Of a stretch of DNA of 64,000 nucleotides, positions 61,390-64,000 are shown piece after piece. Made by a program: the position numbers and the translations under genes. The DNA comes from Streptomyces nitrosporeus. GTDB taxonomy: Bacteria > Actinomycetota > Actinomycetes > Streptomycetales > Streptomycetaceae. A model generated the notes under the pieces. It was not told the DNA's origin. It did no database searches and saw nothing but the letters and a program-made list of their open reading frames with translations. The DNA lies in NCBI RefSeq assembly GCF_008704555.1, contig NZ_CP023702.1, positions 868,001 through 932,000 on the forward strand, written 5' to 3'. Numbering within the stretch: position 1 is the first letter of the stretch; every line of letters starts with the position of its first letter.

Positions 61390-62502
61390 ATGGCTCGACG
61401 CAGAAAACAACTCGCCTCCCTGGTGGCGGCGTTCGCGACGCTGCTCGGCGGAATCGCCCTGACCCTGCTGGGCCAGGGCAGCGCGGAGGCGCACGGCGTG
61501 ACGATGATGCCGGGATCGCGTACCTACCTCTGCTCACTGGACGCCAAGACCAGCACCGGTGCGCTGGACCCGACGAACCCGGCGTGCAAGGCCGCGCTCG
61601 CCGAGAGCGGCGCGACCGCGCTGTACAACTGGTTCGCCGTACTCGACTCCAACGCGGGCGGGCGGGGCCCCGGTTACGTCCCGGACGGAAAGCTGTGCAG
61701 CGCCGGCGACCGGTCGCCGTACAACTTCACCGGGTACAACGCCGCCCGCTCCGACTGGCCCCGGACGCATCTGACGGCCGGCGCGACGATCCAGGTCAAG
61801 CACAGCAACTGGGCCGCGCACCCCGGTTCGTTCCGGGTGTACCTGTCCAAGCCCGGCTACTCCCCCAGCACCGAACTGGGCTGGGACGACCTGGAGCTGA
61901 TCGACACCGTCACCAACCCGCCGCAGACGGGCTCGCCGGGTACGGACGGCGGCCACTACTACTGGAACCTGGGCCTGCCCTCGGGCCGCTCGGGTGACGC
62001 GGTGATGTTCATCCAGTGGGTGCGTTCGGACAGCCAGGAGAACTTCTTCTCCTGCTCGGACGTCGTCTTCGACGGCGGCAACGGCGAGGTGACCGGCATC
62101 CGCGGCTCGGGCAGCACCCCGACCCCGGGCCCGACGACCCCCACCCCCGACCCGACGACCCCGACCCCGGGCCCGACGCCCACCGACCCGCACACCGGGT
62201 GCATGGCCGTCTACAGCGTGACCAGCTCCTGGAACGGCGGCTTCCAGGGGTCCGTCGAGGTCATGAACCACGGCACGACGGCGCGTGACGGCTGGGCCGT
62301 GAAGTGGGCACCCGGCGCGGGCACCACGGTCAGCAGTGTGTGGAACGGTGCGCTGACCACCGGGTCCGACGGCACACTCACGGTCAAGAACCTCGACTAC
62401 AACCGGACCATCCCGCCGGACGGCAGTGTCACCTTCGGATTCACCGCGACATCGGCCGGCAACGACTTCCCGGTCGGTTCGATCGGCTGCGTCAACCCGT
62501 AG
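61390..62502 (+). CDS. AA10 lytic polysaccharide monooxygenase with CBM2
   Basis: 370 residues from ATG 61390 (AGGAG, 5 nt). Signal peptide to AEA, so the mature protein begins with His35, first ligand of the copper histidine brace; His144 (NWAAHPGSF) is the second and Phe219 fills the axial site, the same numbers as S. coelicolor CelS2. A TPTP/TTPTPG linker leads to a C-terminal CBM2 (CMAVYSVTSSWNGGF to IGC). It oxidatively cleaves crystalline cellulose and boosts the GH5 and GH9 enzymes. Confidence 0.96.
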   Translation: MARRRKQLASLVAAFATLLGGIALTLLGQGSAEAHGVTMMPGSRTYLCSLDAKTSTGALDPTNPACKAALAESGATALYNWFAVLDSNAGGRGPGYVPDGKLCSAGDRSPYNFTGYNAARSDWPRTHLTAGATIQVKHSNWAAHPGSFRVYLSKPGYSPSTELGWDDLELIDTVTNPPQTGSPGTDGGHYYWNLGLPSGRSGDAVMFIQWVRSDSQENFFSCSDVVFDGGNGEVTGIRGSGSTPTPGPTTPTPDPTTPTPGPTPTDPHTGCMAVYSVTSSWNGGFQGSVEVMNHGTTARDGWAVKWAPGAGTTVSSVWNGALTTGSDGTLTVKNLDYNRTIPPDGSVTFGFTATSAGNDFPVGSIGCVNP

Positions 62503-62540
62503 CCGCAAGGGCCGCGGTGACCCGTGGCCACCGGGAGAAG

Positions 62541-62577
62541 CGGCGCCGGTTCCCGTCCCGCGCGGGAGCCGGCGCCG
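62541..62577 (+). terminator. 15-bp stem terminator after the LPMO gene
   Basis: Arms 62541-62555 and 62563-62577 pair over 15 positions (one G-T) with a 7-nt loop, 38 bases beyond the stop. Confidence 0.75.
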
Positions 62578-62589
62578 TCGTGCCCGGTG

Positions 62590-62813
62590 GACCGGACCGG
62601 TGGCCGGCCTCGACGCGGGGGCGCCCCGCACGACGTACGGGTGGCCGGGGACTTCTTCCCGGAGCCGGACGAGGCCGTCCGCGCCATCGACGCGGTTCCG
62701 GAGGGCGCTCCGGTGGACACCGTCACCGCGCGGGGCCTCACTGTCCGGATCGGCGCGTCGCGCCCCGGCCGGGGCGCCCCGCTGGACATCTCAGCCACGC
62801 TGCCGGTACGGGA
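62590..62813 (+). pseudogene. Lipoate-protein-ligase C-terminal-domain remnant
   Basis: One frame reads HDVRVAGDFFPEPDEAVRAI, then DAVPEGAPVDTVTARGLTVR and GAPLDISATLPVR. This resembles the C-terminal accessory domain of LplA-type ligases (DVxVSGDFFLEPDEAL...). The preceding VAGLDAGAP block is in a different frame, so at least one frameshift is present, and the catalytic N-terminal domain is missing. The following 62814-63008 shows nothing recognisable. Confidence 0.5.
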
Positions 62814-63008
62814 GCAGTCACGCTCCGGGCCCGGACCACCGGGAAGAGGCCCTGGCTCACGGGACAGCCCTCAAGGGTTGGTCCCGGCCGCGGCGACCTG
62901 GTCCGGACACCGTGCTCGTACGTCGTCAAGACCGCACCACGCATCGGGTTCCGTGGTACCCATCCCGTCTTCCATGAGGACTTCTGGACGGTTCTCGTGC
63001 GCAAGGGT

Positions 63009-64000
63009 TCACCGAGACCGGTCGACGTCGCCTCGGACAGCCTTCCCGGAGCCTGCTCCCGACCCTTTCGAGGTGGCCCGCGTCGCGCACCGAAGAAATC
63101 TGCCTGCGGCAGGTTGCCGGGCATGCGGACGCATTCCGGCACGCAACTCGGCGAGCGCCTGATTCGCCCGGCCGCTGGCCAGAAGGGGATATTCATCAAG
63201 AAACCGGAGCCCGCTGTCCGCAGCCTCGTCCAGACGCCCCGCTTTCAGCTGGAGCGCAGCCAGGTCCGCGTGGACCATCGCACGTGACCGGCGCTCGGCC
63301 TCCGGGCGATGGCGTGCGGCGGATACGAGTGCCCGGACAGCACCGTCGTCATCACCGAGAAACTCCCGCACGGCTGATTCCTGCCGCAGGAGGGATCCCT
63401 CGTGATAGCGGCCGGTGACCGAGGTGACGGGTCCTCGGGACCGGTGCAGGAGACGTTCGGCCTCGGCGACCGCGCGCATCGCGCGGGAGGGGTCACGGTC
63501 GAGTGCGTAGGCCACCGCCAGCTGGCCTTGCACGAAAGCCCGGTGGACCGGCGGGCCGGCCACGGTTCCGGTAGCCGCTTCAGCGAGATCGACGGCCTGC
63601 CGTACGTGATGAAGACTGCACGCCTGCACGGACATGGCGCGCAGCGTGACCGCGTAGTGGAGCGCCGAGTTGTTCTCGATGGAGAGTCGCAATGATGCCC
63701 GATAGTACTGCTGCGCCATGCCGTGCAGGCCGTCATCGAAATGCATGAACCCGCACAGATAGGAGAGTTGGGCCATGGCCTGGACGATGCCGCGGCGCAG
63801 GGCCGGAGAGGCGGGACGTCGTAGCTTCTCCGCTCCGTCTCCCGCCAGGTAAAGCGCCAGAGCCCGCCGAGCACGCCCGCCGCCGAAGGTGATGTCCGAC
63901 TCATGGAATACCTGCGCCAGAGCCTCGGCAGCTTGTACATCCTGCTTCCGGATGGGGGCGCGCCCGCTGTCGAAGCGAAATTCTGTACAGCCCGACTCGG
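63009..64000 (-). CDS. C-terminal part of a TPR-type (XRE-family-like) regulator
   Basis: The frame is open to the window end; 329 residues are visible and the N-terminus lies beyond 64000. The visible part is all helical: FRFDSGRAPIRKQDVQAAEA, ITFGGGRARRALALYLAGDG, then TPR-like repeats (AQLSYLCGFMHFDDGLHGMA, YRASLRLSIENNSALHYAVT, ...). This fits the tetratricopeptide half of streptomycete XRE-type regulators such as NsdA-like proteins, whose N-terminal HTH would be outside the window. Function unknown. Confidence 0.8.
   Translation of the reverse strand, partial: ESGCTEFRFDSGRAPIRKQDVQAAEALAQVFHESDITFGGGRARRALALYLAGDGAEKLRRPASPALRRGIVQAMAQLSYLCGFMHFDDGLHGMAQQYYRASLRLSIENNSALHYAVTLRAMSVQACSLHHVRQAVDLAEAATGTVAGPPVHRAFVQGQLAVAYALDRDPSRAMRAVAEAERLLHRSRGPVTSVTGRYHEGSLLRQESAVREFLGDDDGAVRALVSAARHRPEAERRSRAMVHADLAALQLKAGRLDEAADSGLRFLDEYPLLASGRANQALAELRAGMRPHARQPAAGRFLRCATRATSKGSGAGSGKAVRGDVDRSR

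Noticed and set aside
61068..61462. GTG-initiated ORF in the LPMO leader
   Set aside because: It has GAGG upstream, but its Pro/Arg/Thr-rich sequence reads like a non-coding C-rich leader and it overlaps the LPMO signal peptide out of frame.
1..64000. tRNA or rRNA genes
   Set aside because: I found no cloverleaf with a GGTTCGAATCC-type T-loop and no rRNA-like sequence on either strand; a tRNAscan-SE run would settle it.

Overview
The window is high-GC DNA (third codon positions almost all G or C, GTG and TTG starts common, SD-led and apparently leaderless genes mixed). It reads as a chromosomal segment of a Streptomyces or close relative. The strongest taxonomic cues are the ethylmalonyl-CoA operon followed by phosphatidylserine genes, cellulases under perfect CebR/CelR boxes, an AA10 LPMO with the residues of S. 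coelicolor CelS2, and a sugar ABC transporter without its own ATPase.

Layout. 1-5.1 kb: 3' end of an Ala-rich gene, a HEAT-like protein, a tandem 3-hydroxyacyl-CoA dehydrogenase, a TetR regulator and a membrane-anchored Mrr-like nuclease. 5.2-14.2 kb: a GNAT gene, then ccr, meaA/ecm, a malyl-CoA lyase, a MaoC hydratase and an acyl-CoA dehydrogenase (ethylmalonyl-CoA pathway), then psd and pssA. 14.4-23.8 kb: a GAF/PAS/SpoIIE phosphatase, an LtrA protein, and a livFGHMK operon divergent from a PucR-type regulator. 23.9-29.6 kb: glycerate kinase, Nudix, RHH protein, Sir2, hydrolase, a 2Fe-2S-type protein, a yybP-ykoY (Mn2+) riboswitch with its GDT1 transporter, and Ogt. 29.6-43.2 kb: an Ada-AlkA fusion, then a mannoside island (LacI, GH2 beta-mannosidase, divergent ABC transporter). 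A scarred stretch with IS5-type relics, a DUF664 gene and a truncated methyltransferase follows, then manA and a ROK sugar kinase. 43.6-48.3 kb: a Trypco1 protein with a giant trypsin-STAND-TM-propeller protein. 48.4-55.0 kb: metabolic and stress genes. 55.3-62.5 kb: a cellulose island (GH5-CBM2, CBM-GH9-CBM2, LacI regulator, AA10-CBM2) with four CebR boxes. 62.6-64 kb: a decayed lipoate-ligase-like fragment and a partial TPR-type regulator.

How the genes fit together. The 3-hydroxyacyl-CoA dehydrogenase feeds crotonyl-CoA to Ccr. Ccr, MeaA, the acyl-CoA dehydrogenase, the MaoC hydratase and the lyase can then convert it to C4/C5 CoA intermediates, glyoxylate and propionyl-CoA, for acetyl-CoA assimilation or polyketide extender units. 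The mannoside genes form a plausible route: uptake, beta-mannosidase, ROK kinase, ManA, fructose-6-phosphate. The cellulose genes form a compact secreted set under one repressor. The most system-like locus is the Trypco1/trypsin-nSTAND pair, which resembles predicted NTP-dependent conflict systems. Several smaller signals (IS relics, minisatellites, a duplicated stop codon, structured leaders) are listed separately.
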